From NCBI GenBank assembly GCA_963747425.1, contig CAVVFJ010000014.1, forward strand, positions 1-64,000: a DNA stretch of 64,000 nt, read 5' to 3'. Below the pieces are notes generated by a model, which saw only the letters and a program-made list of their open reading frames with translations, searched no databases and was not told the DNA's origin. Positions 8,532 to 17,463 of the stretch are shown here, piece after piece. The translations under genes and the position numbers were made by a program. Origin of the DNA: DASUPK01 sp963747425. Lineage in GTDB: Bacteria > Actinomycetota > Thermoleophilia > Solirubrobacterales > 70-9. Each line of letters begins with the position of its first letter. Within the stretch, counting starts at the first letter, position 1.

Positions 8532-9938
8532 AGCCCACCATCACCGCGAGCATGAAGTACTGCGAGCGTGATGCGTGGCGGACGTTGTCGTAGACGGCCA
8601 GGGCGCGGTCGTGGGCCAGGGTCAGCGCCAAGACGTGGCCGAGGACCAGCGCCGCCACCTGGACGTACCAGACCGTGTTCGAGCTGACGATGCCGTAGTT
8701 GATCCCGCCGCCCGCGGTCCCGAACAGGTCGGAGCCGTGTCCGAGGGGGTCGGACTAGGATGTAGGTGAACTGGGCCTGCTCCTGGTAGAGGAAGGCGCT
8801 GAAGTAGTGGGCGACGAGGTAGGCGAGCGCGATCGGGATCAGGGTGTGCGCGAAGGAGCGACCAAGCTCCTTGATGCGCGGCGAGCCGCGCACGGTGTGC
8901 ATCCCTGCCACGCCCAGCCAGTAGAGGGCGGAGACGCCGGCCAGCGGTGATCAGCAGCCAGATGGTGTTCGCGATCCGGAATGAGTCGGGCAGGCTGAAG
9001 CCGATGTCGCTGGAGCGCTCGAAGGTCCACCTGATCACGCCGGAGAAAGCACCCTCCTGCGCCCCGTCGAAGCTCGTCACCGCGATCGAGGTGAGCACCA
9101 GCGCCGCCGCACCCGGGATGGCGGCCCATTGCGGGGCGCCGGTGAGAAACTTGCGGCGGCCGAGCCGGCCCTCGCGCGCCTCGAACGGGCCGAGCTGGGA
9201 GAACATCCCGAAGTAGGCGTTGAAAGCCTCGCCTCGGCGGATCCATTCCTCCACGCCGAACAGGGCCATGCAGGCGAAGGTGATCCCGCTGTAGATCAGC
9301 GTGGCGACGGCGACCTTGTGGGGTGTGGGCGATGCCCCTCCGCCTGCGATCAGCTCGAGCCAGATGAACAACAGCACGCCGAGCACCGCCGGCCAGCGTC
9401 CCAGCGCGTCCGGGTAGGTGAACGGCGTCGGCGCAGACTGCCCAGCCACCAGCCGAAATCCGCCCGAGATGGTGCGCCCGATCGCTCGCCACGGATTGAA
9501 CGCCCGGAAGACATCGCCAAACAGGACGCTCACCAGAACCATCCCCAGCCAGAACGTGTAGAAGACGAAGATGATCGAGAAGTTCTGAGTCGGGTCCTCG
9601 ATACCCCTGAAGCCGGCGTAGAGGACGACGACGAAGAGCCCGACGCCGATCAGCCCGCAGACGACCTGCGTCCCGGCGTTGAGGAGCGCGCCGGAGAACC
9701 ACCGCGGCATCGCGCGCCAGTCCTCCTTCTGCAGGCGCGCCTCGGTCCAGGCGACCGAGAGCAGCGCGAAGGAGATGATCAGGACGAGCGACGCACCCCA
9801 GGCGAACAGCCAGGCCGGGACCGGCAGGTCCTTGCGCCCGACCAGCGCATGGGCCGAGGCGATATCCGGGAATACGAGGACGGCGATCGGCGTCGCCAGC
9901 GCGACGCCGATCGCCACCTTGAGCCGGGCCGCGCTCAT
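8488..9938 (-). CDS. Polytopic membrane protein next to a cupredoxin-like gene (two frameshifts)
   Basis: Large integral membrane protein, 482 residues once two single-base insertions (near 8942 and 8752) are removed. It starts MSAARLKVAIGVALATPIAV with a signal-like helix ending ASAHALVGRKDLPVP, followed by about ten hydrophobic segments. Downstream pieces are LAGVSALYWLGVAGMHTVRG, then DPLGHGSDLFGTAGGGINYG, and it ends CFGLFLLSQANA. I recall similar actinobacterial proteins carrying the automated name 'fenitrothion hydrolase', but that name is doubtful here and unverified. Its ATG overlaps the stop of the cupredoxin-like gene (ATGA), so the two are coupled and probably act together at the membrane. 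Confidence 0.7.
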
Positions 9939-10324
9939 CACGGGTTGACGTGGAGCTCGGCGATCGGCCCCTCCGTCTTGTCGAGGCGATGAACCTCGAT
10001 CTCGAACACACCGTCCAGGCTCGCCGGGAACGAGAAGGTGACCGGGCTGTGCTCGGCCGGCTTCTCGATCTCGTATCCGTGCACGTGGACCTCTTCCTCG
10101 GGCGCGGCCAGGTTCACCCGCAGCTGGACCTGATCGCCCTTGTTGTAGGTCAGCGTCTTCACACCGCCGACCGGATTGCCGCTCGCGTCGACGCTCAGCA
10201 CCTCCACGCCCTTCGCCGTGTCGTTGCTCGTGTCGCTGTTGTTGCTCTTCAGCACCACGAAGACCACCACCGCGGCGGCGATCACCGCAGCCAGCAGGCC
10301 GAGTCGTACAGCCCTGGATTGCAT
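9938..10324 (-). CDS. Membrane-anchored cupredoxin-like protein
   Basis: 128 residues with an N-terminal membrane anchor (LGLLAAVIAAAVVVFVVL), a Ser/Asn/Asp linker, and a beta-sandwich domain with the pattern GDQVQLRVNLAAPEEEVHVHGYEI and SFPASLDGVFEIEVH, typical of cupredoxin-like domains on the outer face of the membrane. The His residues could bind copper, but a full type-1 site with Cys is absent, so electron transfer is unlikely and copper binding or a structural role is possible. The start follows an excellent AAGGAGGT. It is translationally coupled to the polytopic protein 8488-9938. Confidence 0.78.
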   Translation of the reverse strand: MQSRAVRLGLLAAVIAAAVVVFVVLKSNNSDTSNDTAKGVEVLSVDASGNPVGGVKTLTYNKGDQVQLRVNLAAPEEEVHVHGYEIEKPAEHSPVTFSFPASLDGVFEIEVHRLDKTEGPIAELHVNP

Positions 10325-10403
10325 TCGGAAAGACCTCCTTGGATGTGCGCACCCTCGCCTCGCTGCCTAAACGAGGGCGAAACGCGCGCGGATTGGCACC
10401 TGT

Positions 10404-10985
10404 CTAGGCAGGTGCCGGCGGAGGCGGCCGCCTGGCCAGGCCAAACGCAAGGGGCGCGGAGAGCAAGCTGAATGCGCGAGCGGGAAGGGCCCTGCCGCGC
10501 ACGGCGGGTGCCCGCGAGCGCAGTGGCCGCTCGGCGTGGACCACGGCGATCACGCGCTCGACTCCTTCGAGCACATGCGCCAGCAGCGCCGCCAGCGCGC
10601 CGATCGCTACGGCAAGGGGCAGCGCGACCCATCCGCCCCCGGCAAGCAGACCCGCGAGGCCCGTTGAATGTCCCGCCATCAATCCCTCGAGCAGCTCCTG
10701 CCCGACGTAGATCGCAAGCAACGCGCCTGCAAAGAGCGCCATGCGCCGGGCCAGCGGCGTCCGTGCGGATGACGCGCCCTCGGTGCCGCGAAGCAACGTC
10801 GCCAGAACGGCCGCCAAGACCAACACCGAGAGCGGCGGCAGGAGGTCGGCCATGTATCGATGACCCTCCGCCGCGGAGGATCCCCCCACGGCGATCAGGT
10901 AACGGAGCTGGTGCAGCGCGAAGACCCCGACCGCAAGGATGCTCGCCAGCCGGATCCTATGAGCGGTGCGCATCGCCGATCTCAT
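10404..10985 (-). CDS. Multi-span membrane protein, function unknown
   Basis: 193 residues with about five hydrophobic segments, an N-terminal HQLRYLIAVGG stretch followed by GHRYMADLLPP, and an Arg/Pro-rich cytoplasmic tail. The His residues near the first and second spans (HQLRY, EGHRY) and GHSTG further on are distinctive, but I cannot name a family. It lies 79 bases upstream of the cupredoxin-like gene on the same strand and is likely part of the same cluster. Confidence 0.65.
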   Translation of the reverse strand: MRSAMRTAHRIRLASILAVGVFALHQLRYLIAVGGSSAAEGHRYMADLLPPLSVLVLAAVLATLLRGTEGASSARTPLARRMALFAGALLAIYVGQELLEGLMAGHSTGLAGLLAGGGWVALPLAVAIGALAALLAHVLEGVERVIAVVHAERPLRSRAPAVRGRALPARAFSLLSAPLAFGLARRPPPPAPA

Positions 10986-10997
10986 GGGTCGGAAATC

Positions 10998-11204
10998 CTA
11001 CTGAGACGGTTTCGGCTTGGTCACCTTCGCCGGCGGCGTTGCAGGCTGAGTCTGGGTTTGGGTTGCCTCGCCCGAGAGCGAGGGCGCGTCGATCGTGCTG
11101 CGCGAGCCCAGGAACAGGAAGAGCAGAATGACCGTGATCCCAAGCAGGATCCCCAGGAAGATTCCGATCGCGCGGTCGCTGACTCTCCCGCCGCGTCCGC
11201 GCAC
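10998..11204 (-). CDS. 68-aa single-span membrane protein
   Basis: Starts at GTG 11204 (VRGRGGRVSD) a few bases after GGAG, giving a positively charged N-terminus, one strong membrane helix (IGIFLGILLGITVILLFLFLG) and a Ser/Thr/Pro/Lys-rich outer tail ending TKPKPSQ. The frame stays open further upstream, but that part overlaps the haem-oxygenase-fold gene and is not credible. It sits 14 bases after that gene and 12 bases before the membrane gene 10404-10985. No function is known. Confidence 0.68.
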   Translation of the reverse strand: MRGRGGRVSDRAIGIFLGILLGITVILLFLFLGSRSTIDAPSLSGEATQTQTQPATPPAKVTKPKPSQ

Positions 11205-11218
11205 GGGGGCTCCAGGAT

Positions 11219-11836
11219 TCAGCTGACTCCGTCGAGCAGGCGCCAGTTGGCCCGAAAGGCGGACTCGGCGGCCTCGACGAGTGCGTCCTCGTCCGCCGGG
11301 GTCATCGCCTGCTCGATCAGCCGCCGCGACTCCTCGGCGTGAGCGTGGTCGGCCTCCTCGTGGACCCGGAAGTACTCGCCACCGGGTCCCCCGTTGATGC
11401 CGTAGAAGCGGGTGAGCCCCTCGCGCTTGATGCGCGAGATCTCCGGCTGCCCGCTTTCGATCGCGTACATCCGCACCAGCTGGGCGAGGTAGCCGTCGGG
11501 CGCGGTCCAGTCCGTGACGCACTCGGCGGTCTCGGGCGTCGGCTCGGCGCCGATCTCGCCGCCCGTCGCCTCGACGAAGTCGTCCCAGAGGCCGACGTGA
11601 GCCTCCTCCTCGGCGGCGTGGGCCTCGATCTCGCCGCGGCTCGTCTCTGGAGCGGCCTCGGCGGTCTGGCTGCAGAGGCGGGCCAGGGCCTCGGTCGCGT
11701 GGCGGTACTGGCCGGCGTAACGGGCGAGCTCCTCGCGGCTCAGCTCTCCGGCCGACCAGCGCACGTAGAAGGGATGCTCGAGCACGTTGTGACGGGCCCG
11801 ACTCTCCTCGATCCGCTCCCAGACAACTTCGCTCAC
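11219..11836 (-). CDS. Haem-oxygenase-fold (TenA/PqqC/CADD-like) protein, possibly diiron enzyme
   Basis: 205-residue all-helical protein of the TenA/PqqC/CADD type. Candidate metal or active-site residues fall in the expected helices: AGQYRHATEAL, EEEAHVGLWDDF and FRVHEEADHAHAEE, giving a Glu/His/Asp/His set like that of haem-oxygenase-like diiron oxidases. The N-terminal LEHPFYVRWSAGELSREELARYAGQY is typical of this superfamily. No Cys typical of TenA thiaminases is evident. Substrate unknown. It is divergent from the thioredoxin-fold gene at 11927 and upstream of small membrane genes. Confidence 0.78.
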   Translation of the reverse strand: MSEVVWERIEESRARHNVLEHPFYVRWSAGELSREELARYAGQYRHATEALARLCSQTAEAAPETSRGEIEAHAAEEEAHVGLWDDFVEATGGEIGAEPTPETAECVTDWTAPDGYLAQLVRMYAIESGQPEISRIKREGLTRFYGINGGPGGEYFRVHEEADHAHAEESRRLIEQAMTPADEDALVEAAESAFRANWRLLDGVS

Positions 11837-11926
11837 TCAGACCACTCCTTTTGATGAAGATGGGGACTTCGGGGACGCGGGGAGCATACCCTCCGGCGCC
11901 TGCGTCCCCCGCGACCCGACATCGCC

Positions 11927-12721
11927 GTGCCCCCCATCCCGCCCGGGCTCGACTGGGTGGGTGAGCCCGTGCAGTCGATCGACCGGGTGGTGGCCGCCGG
12001 GCCGGCGCTCGTCCACTTCTTCGACTTCGCGCAGCTCAACTCGATCCGGACGCTGCCCTATCTGCAGGCCTGGCAGGAGCGCTACGAGAGCGACGGCCTC
12101 GCGATGATGGGCGTCCACTCCCCCCGATTCCCGTTCACCCAGGGCCACGACGCGGTGGCCGCTGCCGCCGAGCGCCTCGGGATCGGCTGGCCAGTTGCCG
12201 TGGACCCGGAGTTCGCCCTCTGGCGGATCTACGAACCGCATGGGTGGCCGGCCCTCTTCCTCTGGGGACAGGGCGGCGCGCTGCGCTGGTACCACCTGGG
12301 CGAGGGTGACTACGCCGGCACCGAGGAGGCGATCCGCGAGGCGCTGCCGGAGACGAACGGGGACCACGACCGGCCGCCGCCGCTGGAGCCCGTCCGGCCG
12401 TCCGACGCGCCGGACGTCGAGGTGATCGCCCCCACTCCCGAGCTCTTTCCCGGGGGTTCGACGGAGGAGCCGTGGTCGAGCGCCGAGGGACGTGGTTCGC
12501 TCGAGCTCGAATATGAGGCAGGCGGCGCCTACGCCGCCACCGACGGCGAGGGCCGGATCGCAATCCGGGTGGATGGCGATGAGCGCGAGCCGATCGAGAT
12601 CGCTCACCCAGGGCTGCACGAGCTGACGCTGCACGACCACAACGAGCGTCACGCGCTCCAGCTGGAGCCCTCACCCGGCCTGCTGATCTACTCGATTCAG
12701 TTTGCTGCCGGGGTGCCCTGA
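11927..12721 (+). CDS. Thioredoxin-fold protein without cysteines, with C-terminal beta domain
   Basis: 264 residues. The first 150 follow the AhpC/TlpA-like thioredoxin layout: VHFFDFAQLNSIRTLPYLQAW where a CxxC would stand, MMGVHSPRFPF, and the cis-Pro loop GWPALFLW. The second part (about 165-264) is a beta-rich domain like the tail of DipZ/NHLRC2-type proteins. The whole protein contains no cysteine, so thiol redox chemistry is excluded. No signal peptide. The GTG start at 11927 is the first start in frame. Its 3' end overlaps the convergent ispH by 25 bases. Confidence 0.75.
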   Translation: MPPIPPGLDWVGEPVQSIDRVVAAGPALVHFFDFAQLNSIRTLPYLQAWQERYESDGLAMMGVHSPRFPFTQGHDAVAAAAERLGIGWPVAVDPEFALWRIYEPHGWPALFLWGQGGALRWYHLGEGDYAGTEEAIREALPETNGDHDRPPPLEPVRPSDAPDVEVIAPTPELFPGGSTEEPWSSAEGRGSLELEYEAGGAYAATDGEGRIAIRVDGDEREPIEIAHPGLHELTLHDHNERHALQLEPSPGLLIYSIQFAAGVP

Positions 12722-13692
12722 GATGCAGCGAGCTCCTGGCGGATCTCGCCGGGGAGCATGAAGCGGACGTCCTCGTCGACCGTCTTCAGCTCGGAGACAT
12801 CGTCGACGCCCAGCTCGCGGAAGAAGGTGACGAGCCGCTCGACCAGCTCCTCGGGGGCGCTCGCCCCAGAGGTGATGCCCACCGTCTCGACACCCTCGAG
12901 CCAGGCCTCGTCGACCTGCAGGTGGTTGTCGATCAGGTAGGAGTCGGCCCCGTGCTCACGGGCGACCTCGACCAGGCGGTTGGAGTTCGACGAGTTGGTC
13001 GACCCGATCACCAGGACCAGGTCGCACTCGTGCGCCAGCTCCTTGACGGCGGCCTGGCGGTTGGTCGTCGCGTAACAGATGTCGTCCGTCTTCGGCCCGA
13101 CGGCGTTCGGGAACTTCTCCTTCAGGCGGGCGATGATCGAGCTGGTCTCATCCACCGAGAGGGTGGTCTGGGTGATGTAGGCGATCCGGTCGGGGTCCTC
13201 GATCTCGAGCTCGTCGACGTCGGCCTCCGTCTGCACCAGGATGGTCCGCTCAGGAGCCTCGCCGGTCGTCCCCTCGACCTCCTCATGACCCTCGTGACCG
13301 ATCAGGACGATCGTGTAGCCCTCCTGGGCGAACTTCCGGGCCTCGACGTGGACCTTGGTGACCAGCGGGCAGGTCGCGTCGATCGTGCGGAGCCGGCGCC
13401 TCTCGGCGTTCTCGTGGACGCTCGGGGCGACCCCGTGGGCGGAGAAGACGACCATCTCGCCCTCGGGGACCTCTGTCTCCTCCTCGACGAAGATCGCGCC
13501 GCGCTTCTCGAGCTCCTCCACCACGTGCTTGTTGTGCACGATCTCCTTGCGCACGTAGACCGGCTCGCCGTAGAGGTCCAGGGCGTGCTCGACCGTCTCC
13601 ACGGCGCGATCGACGCCCGCGCAGTAGCCGCGCGGCGCCGCGAGCAGGACCCTGGAGGGACCCGCGAGAGTGTTTTCGGAGGTGGACTGCAC
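12697..13692 (-). CDS. ispH: 4-hydroxy-3-methylbut-2-enyl diphosphate reductase IspH
   Basis: Last enzyme of the methylerythritol phosphate pathway; a [4Fe-4S] enzyme that makes IPP and DMAPP. Three cluster cysteines are visible in GYCAGVDRAV, DATCPLVTKVH and DDICYATTNRQ. Substrate-binding His/Thr/Ser motifs are HNKHVVEEL, SAHGVAP, GHEGHEEVEGTTGE and STNSSNSNRL. GTG 13692 (VQSTSENTLAG) is preferred; the frame is open to 13821 but that would overlap the divergent acyltransferase start and add non-conserved residues. The C-terminal end is normal. Confidence 0.95.
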   Translation of the reverse strand: MQSTSENTLAGPSRVLLAAPRGYCAGVDRAVETVEHALDLYGEPVYVRKEIVHNKHVVEELEKRGAIFVEEETEVPEGEMVVFSAHGVAPSVHENAERRRLRTIDATCPLVTKVHVEARKFAQEGYTIVLIGHEGHEEVEGTTGEAPERTILVQTEADVDELEIEDPDRIAYITQTTLSVDETSSIIARLKEKFPNAVGPKTDDICYATTNRQAAVKELAHECDLVLVIGSTNSSNSNRLVEVAREHGADSYLIDNHLQVDEAWLEGVETVGITSGASAPEELVERLVTFFRELGVDDVSELKTVDEDVRFMLPGEIRQELAASQGTPAAN

Positions 13693-13744
13693 GCCCGGGC
13701 GAAGGGTAGCGGCCGTGTGCGCCGAGAGGCTAGGCTTGCCTGCG

Positions 13745-15190
13745 ATGGCACAGGGGCACATGGACAGGCTGAGCTCGATCGACGCATCGTTCCTGACGAA
13801 CGAGACATCGAGCGCGCACATGCACGTCGGCGCGATCCTGATCTTCGAGGGGCCGCCGCCCGCCTACGACGACTTCCTGGCCCACGTCGACAGCCGGCTG
13901 CACCTCGTGCCCCGCTTCCGCCAGAAGTTGGCATTCCCGCCGGTGGAGACCGGCAGGCCGTTCTGGATCGACGACCCGCACTTCCATCTCGCCTACCACG
14001 TTCGCCACTCCGCGCTCCCCGCGCCGGGCTCGGAGGAGCAGCTCCGGAACATCGCCGGGCGGCTCTTCTCGCAGGCGCTCGACCGCTCCAAGCCGCTCTG
14101 GGAGCTGTGGCTGGTCCAGGGCCTCGAGAAGAACCGGTTCGCGATCGTGACCAAGACCCACCACGCCCTGGTCGACGGCGTCTCCGGCGTCGACATCGCC
14201 ACGGTCCTGTTCGACGTGAAGCCGGTCCCCGAGCCGATCGAGCCGGATCGGGACTGGGTGCCACAGCCTCCCCCCTCCTCGGCCGAGCTCGCGGCCCGCG
14301 GGCTGACCGAGCTCGGCGAGACCCCCTTCAAGCTGACCCGGCGCGCAATGCGGGCGGCCACCCATCCCATGCGGACCGCCCAACGGGTGGTGGAGGCCGG
14401 CGAGGCGCTCGCCGAGGTCGGCTGGAACTTCACCGATCCCGCTCCGGACGTTCCGCTCAACACCGAGATCGGCTCCCACCGCCGCTTCGCCTGGGCCAAG
14501 GCGGAGCTCGGCGACTTCAAGCGGATCAAGGACGCGCTGGGCGGCACGGTCAACGACGTGGTGCTCACCGTCGTCAGCGGCGCGCTGCGGAGCTGGCTGC
14601 GAAGCCGAGGCATCAAGACCGAGGGGCTGGAGCTGCGGGCTCTGGTGCCGGTCTCGATCCGGGCCGAGGACGAGCACGGCAAGCTCGGCAACCGGATCGC
14701 CGCGATGCGGGGACCGCTGCCGGTCTACATCGAGGATCCGGTGAAGAGGCTCGACGCGGTCAAACGCGCGATGGGCAGCCTCAAGGAGTCCAAACAGGCG
14801 CTGGGCGCCGAGGTGATCTCGCGCTTCAACGACTTCGCCCCGCCGACGCTGCTCGCCCAGGCATCGCGGATCAACTTCTCGACCCGGCTCTTCAACCTGA
14901 TCGTCACCAACGTCCCGGGCCCGCAGATCCCGCTGTACGTGCTCGGCCGCGAGCTGCAGGACGTCTTCCCGGTCGCATTCCTGCCCGAGAACCACACCCT
15001 GGCGATCGCGATCATGAGCTACCACGGCGGCATCGACTTCGGGCTGCTCGGGGACTACGACGGCATGGAGGACATCGAAATGCTCGCCACCGGGCTATCG
15101 GAGTCTCTTGGCGACCTGCTCGCGGCGGCCGAGGCAGCCGAGGCCCGCTCGCAGGCGAACCTGGCCGCCGGCGCCGACCTGCCGGGCTAG
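13745..15190 (+). CDS. Wax ester synthase / diacylglycerol O-acyltransferase (WS/DGAT)
   Basis: Bifunctional acyl-CoA:alcohol/diacylglycerol acyltransferase that makes storage wax esters or triacylglycerol at the membrane. The catalytic HHxxxDG motif is HHALVDG at residues 139-145. Family landmarks are MDRLSSIDASFL at the N-terminus, the PLWELWLVQGL segment, LGGTVNDVVLTVVSGALR, LVPVSIR, and near the end NVPGPQIPLYVLG. ATG 13745 is chosen because the family begins just before MDRLS; a start at 13670 would overlap ispH. Length 481 is normal. Such genes are common in multiple copies in actinobacteria. Confidence 0.93.
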   Translation: MAQGHMDRLSSIDASFLTNETSSAHMHVGAILIFEGPPPAYDDFLAHVDSRLHLVPRFRQKLAFPPVETGRPFWIDDPHFHLAYHVRHSALPAPGSEEQLRNIAGRLFSQALDRSKPLWELWLVQGLEKNRFAIVTKTHHALVDGVSGVDIATVLFDVKPVPEPIEPDRDWVPQPPPSSAELAARGLTELGETPFKLTRRAMRAATHPMRTAQRVVEAGEALAEVGWNFTDPAPDVPLNTEIGSHRRFAWAKAELGDFKRIKDALGGTVNDVVLTVVSGALRSWLRSRGIKTEGLELRALVPVSIRAEDEHGKLGNRIAAMRGPLPVYIEDPVKRLDAVKRAMGSLKESKQALGAEVISRFNDFAPPTLLAQASRINFSTRLFNLIVTNVPGPQIPLYVLGRELQDVFPVAFLPENHTLAIAIMSYHGGIDFGLLGDYDGMEDIEMLATGLSESLGDLLAAAEAAEARSQANLAAGADLPG

Positions 15191-15208
15191 CGCCGGCGCT
15201 TCACCTCC

Positions 15209-16267
15209 GTGAGCGCCGGCGACCGAGGCCTCTTCTCCTCCGCGACCTGGCAGCTCCGAGCGCCACTCGCTGAGCCGCTGAAGCGCGGAGCACTTGCCGC
15301 GATGCCCGTCGGGATGGCGTGCCTCGTGGAGCTCGCGACGGATGACCGGATCTGGGGCGGGATCGGCAGCGCCGCGTTGCTCGGTGGGTTCGTCGCCTTC
15401 GACGCCCCGGCGCGGACCAGGATGGTCTGGCACCTGGCGTTTGCCCCGGTTCTCGGTGTGATGGCCGCGCTCGGGGTGCTTTCGACGAACCCCGCGGGCC
15501 TCGCCATCGCAGGAATGACCATCTGCGGCATCGCGGGCGGCTACTGCGTCGCCGTCTCTCCGAGACTCGCCGTGGCCGGGATGTCCGCCGTGCTGGGCTT
15601 CCTGCTTGCCCAGGGGTTCCTGCTGGACATCGATCAGGCCCCGCGAGCGCTCGCCGCGGGGATCGCGGGCGGCCTGCTCCAGGCGGCGCTGTCGGCCGGC
15701 GTCTGGCTGGTTTCGGACAGGAGCACCGAGAGCCCCGGGATCGGCGATCGCGCCCGCAGCGCGCGCAAGCTGCTGCGCGACAACCTCACGCTCGCCTCGC
15801 CCAGCCTCCGGCACGCCCTCAGATGGGGAACGGCGCTCGGGGCAGCGGTGGCGACCTACCGGCTCGTCGACCTGCAGGGGCACGGCTACTGGATCCCGCT
15901 GACCGTGCTGTTCGTGCTCAAGCCGACCACCGACGACACCTGGGAGCGGGTGGCGATGCGACTGGTGGGAACGCTGGCGGGGCTCGTGATCGCCACAGCT
16001 CTGGCGGAGGCGTTCGGCGCGAGCGTCATGCCGGTCACGATCGCGCTGACCGTCGCGGCGGCGCTCTCCTTCGCCCTGCTGATGCTGGAGTACGCGTTCT
16101 TCACCACCGCGATCACAGTGTTCGTCGTGCTGCTCACCGACTCCCTGGGCGAGGCGGCGTTTGAGGCGGCAGATCAGCGGGCGGTGGCGACCGCGTTCGG
16201 CCTGGCGATCGCCGCCATCGCGATCGTCGTGCCTCTTGGCGTGGAACGGCGGGCTCAGGTCACCTGA
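15209..16267 (+). CDS. FUSC-like integral membrane protein
   Basis: 352 residues with two blocks of about five membrane helices each, separated by a cytoplasmic stretch around STESPGIGDRARSARKLLRDN. The second block begins RHALRWGTALGAAVATYRL and includes GYWIPLTVLFVLKPTTDDTWERVAMRLVGTLAGL, the pattern of FUSC/aromatic-acid-exporter-like proteins. Possible small-molecule exporter. GTG start 18 bases after the acyltransferase stop; the two may be co-transcribed. The 3' end overlaps the convergent permease by 13 bases. Confidence 0.82.
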   Translation: MSAGDRGLFSSATWQLRAPLAEPLKRGALAAMPVGMACLVELATDDRIWGGIGSAALLGGFVAFDAPARTRMVWHLAFAPVLGVMAALGVLSTNPAGLAIAGMTICGIAGGYCVAVSPRLAVAGMSAVLGFLLAQGFLLDIDQAPRALAAGIAGGLLQAALSAGVWLVSDRSTESPGIGDRARSARKLLRDNLTLASPSLRHALRWGTALGAAVATYRLVDLQGHGYWIPLTVLFVLKPTTDDTWERVAMRLVGTLAGLVIATALAEAFGASVMPVTIALTVAAALSFALLMLEYAFFTTAITVFVVLLTDSLGEAAFEAADQRAVATAFGLAIAAIAIVVPLGVERRAQVT

Positions 16268-17463
16268 ACGCGCTCGCGCTGACGGCGCGCCAGAGCGTCT
16301 ACCGTCACCGCCGCGAGCAGCACGCCGCCCGTAATCATGTACTTGACGTCGGAGTTCAGGCCGAGCAGGTCCATGCCGTTCGAGATGGACCCGATCACCA
16401 CGGCGCCCAGCAGGGCCGACCAGACCGAGCCGCGACCGCCGAACAGGCTGGTGCCGGCGATCACGGGGCCCGCGATCGCGAGCAGCAGCACGTCGCCCGA
16501 GCCGGACGCCTGGTTCACGGCGATCAGCCTCGATGCCGCCAGGATCCCGCCGGCCGCCGCCATCGTCGAGCAGAGGGTGAAGACCAGGATGCGGACGCGA
16601 TTGATCGGGATGCCGGCGCGCCGCGCGGCCTCGGCGTTTCCGCCGGTGGCGAAGATGTGGCGGCCGAACGGCGTCCGCGTCGTCAGCCAGGCGAAGAAGC
16701 CGCAGAAGACGACCAGAATCAGCGCCGAGAGCGGGATGCCCCGGTCCTCGCTCAGGATCGCCACCGCGCCAAAGCTCGCGACTCCGACGATCACGGTTCG
16801 AATGACGATCCCGGCGAGCGGGTCGGTCTCCAGGCCCGCCTTCTGTCTCCGGCGTAACTCCATCAACCCGGTGCCGAGCGTCGCGCCGGTGACGATCGCC
16901 GCGAGGGCATAGCCGACGCCGGCCGAGAAGAACTTGCCGGCCAGGTCGGTGATCGTGCTGGGCGGGAGGTTGATCGTCCCGGTGTCACCGAGCACGAATA
17001 AGAGGGCCCCTTGCCAGGCAAGTAGTCCCGCAAGAGTCACCACGAACGATGGGATCCCGAAGAAGGTGACCATGAAGCCGTTGAAGAATCCGATGACGGC
17101 GCCGGTCGCGAGGCCGGCGAGGATGGCGAGTTCGGGGCTCCAGCCATGCTTGACGGTGAGCACCGACATCACTCCGGCGGCGAGCCCGCTCACCGCGCCG
17201 ACGGACAGATCGATCTCGCCGAGCAGGAGGACGAGCACGACGCCGACGGAGATCGTCCCGATGGCCGCGATCTGAAGGGTCAGGTTGGTCAGGTTGATCG
17301 CGGAGAGGAAGCGATCGTTCTGAGACTGGAAGATCACCCAGATCAGTGCGATCGTCAGGAAGACCCGGAGGGATCCGAGCTCGCCACGGGCGAGGCGCGT
17401 GACGACGCTGAGGCGGCTCTCCTGCTCCGCGCCGTCGGCGGTCTGCGTGCCGCTCTCCATCAC
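16255..17463 (-). CDS. Xylose/ribose-type sugar ABC transporter permease
   Basis: 402-residue permease of the carbohydrate-uptake-2 (XylH/RbsC) type, with about ten membrane helices. Landmarks are GEIDLSVGAVSGLAAGV, VTFFGIPSFVVTLAGLL and the cytoplasmic loop GRHIFATGGNAEAARRAGIP that docks on the ATPase, plus FGGRGSVWSALLGAVVIG near the end. Its ATG overlaps the ATPase stop (ATGA). Together with 17460-18266 and 18313-19440 it makes a complete importer. Xylose is inferred from XylH-like length and the ROK operator. Confidence 0.92.
   Translation of the reverse strand: MMESGTQTADGAEQESRLSVVTRLARGELGSLRVFLTIALIWVIFQSQNDRFLSAINLTNLTLQIAAIGTISVGVVLVLLLGEIDLSVGAVSGLAAGVMSVLTVKHGWSPELAILAGLATGAVIGFFNGFMVTFFGIPSFVVTLAGLLAWQGALLFVLGDTGTINLPPSTITDLAGKFFSAGVGYALAAIVTGATLGTGLMELRRRQKAGLETDPLAGIVIRTVIVGVASFGAVAILSEDRGIPLSALILVVFCGFFAWLTTRTPFGRHIFATGGNAEAARRAGIPINRVRILVFTLCSTMAAAGGILAASRLIAVNQASGSGDVLLLAIAGPVIAGTSLFGGRGSVWSALLGAVVIGSISNGMDLLGLNSDVKYMITGGVLLAAVTVDALARRQRERVQVT

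Noticed and set aside
12922..15273. 783-codon open frame overlapping ispH and the acyltransferase
   Set aside because: It runs antisense to ispH and out of frame with the acyltransferase; no domain in its translation.
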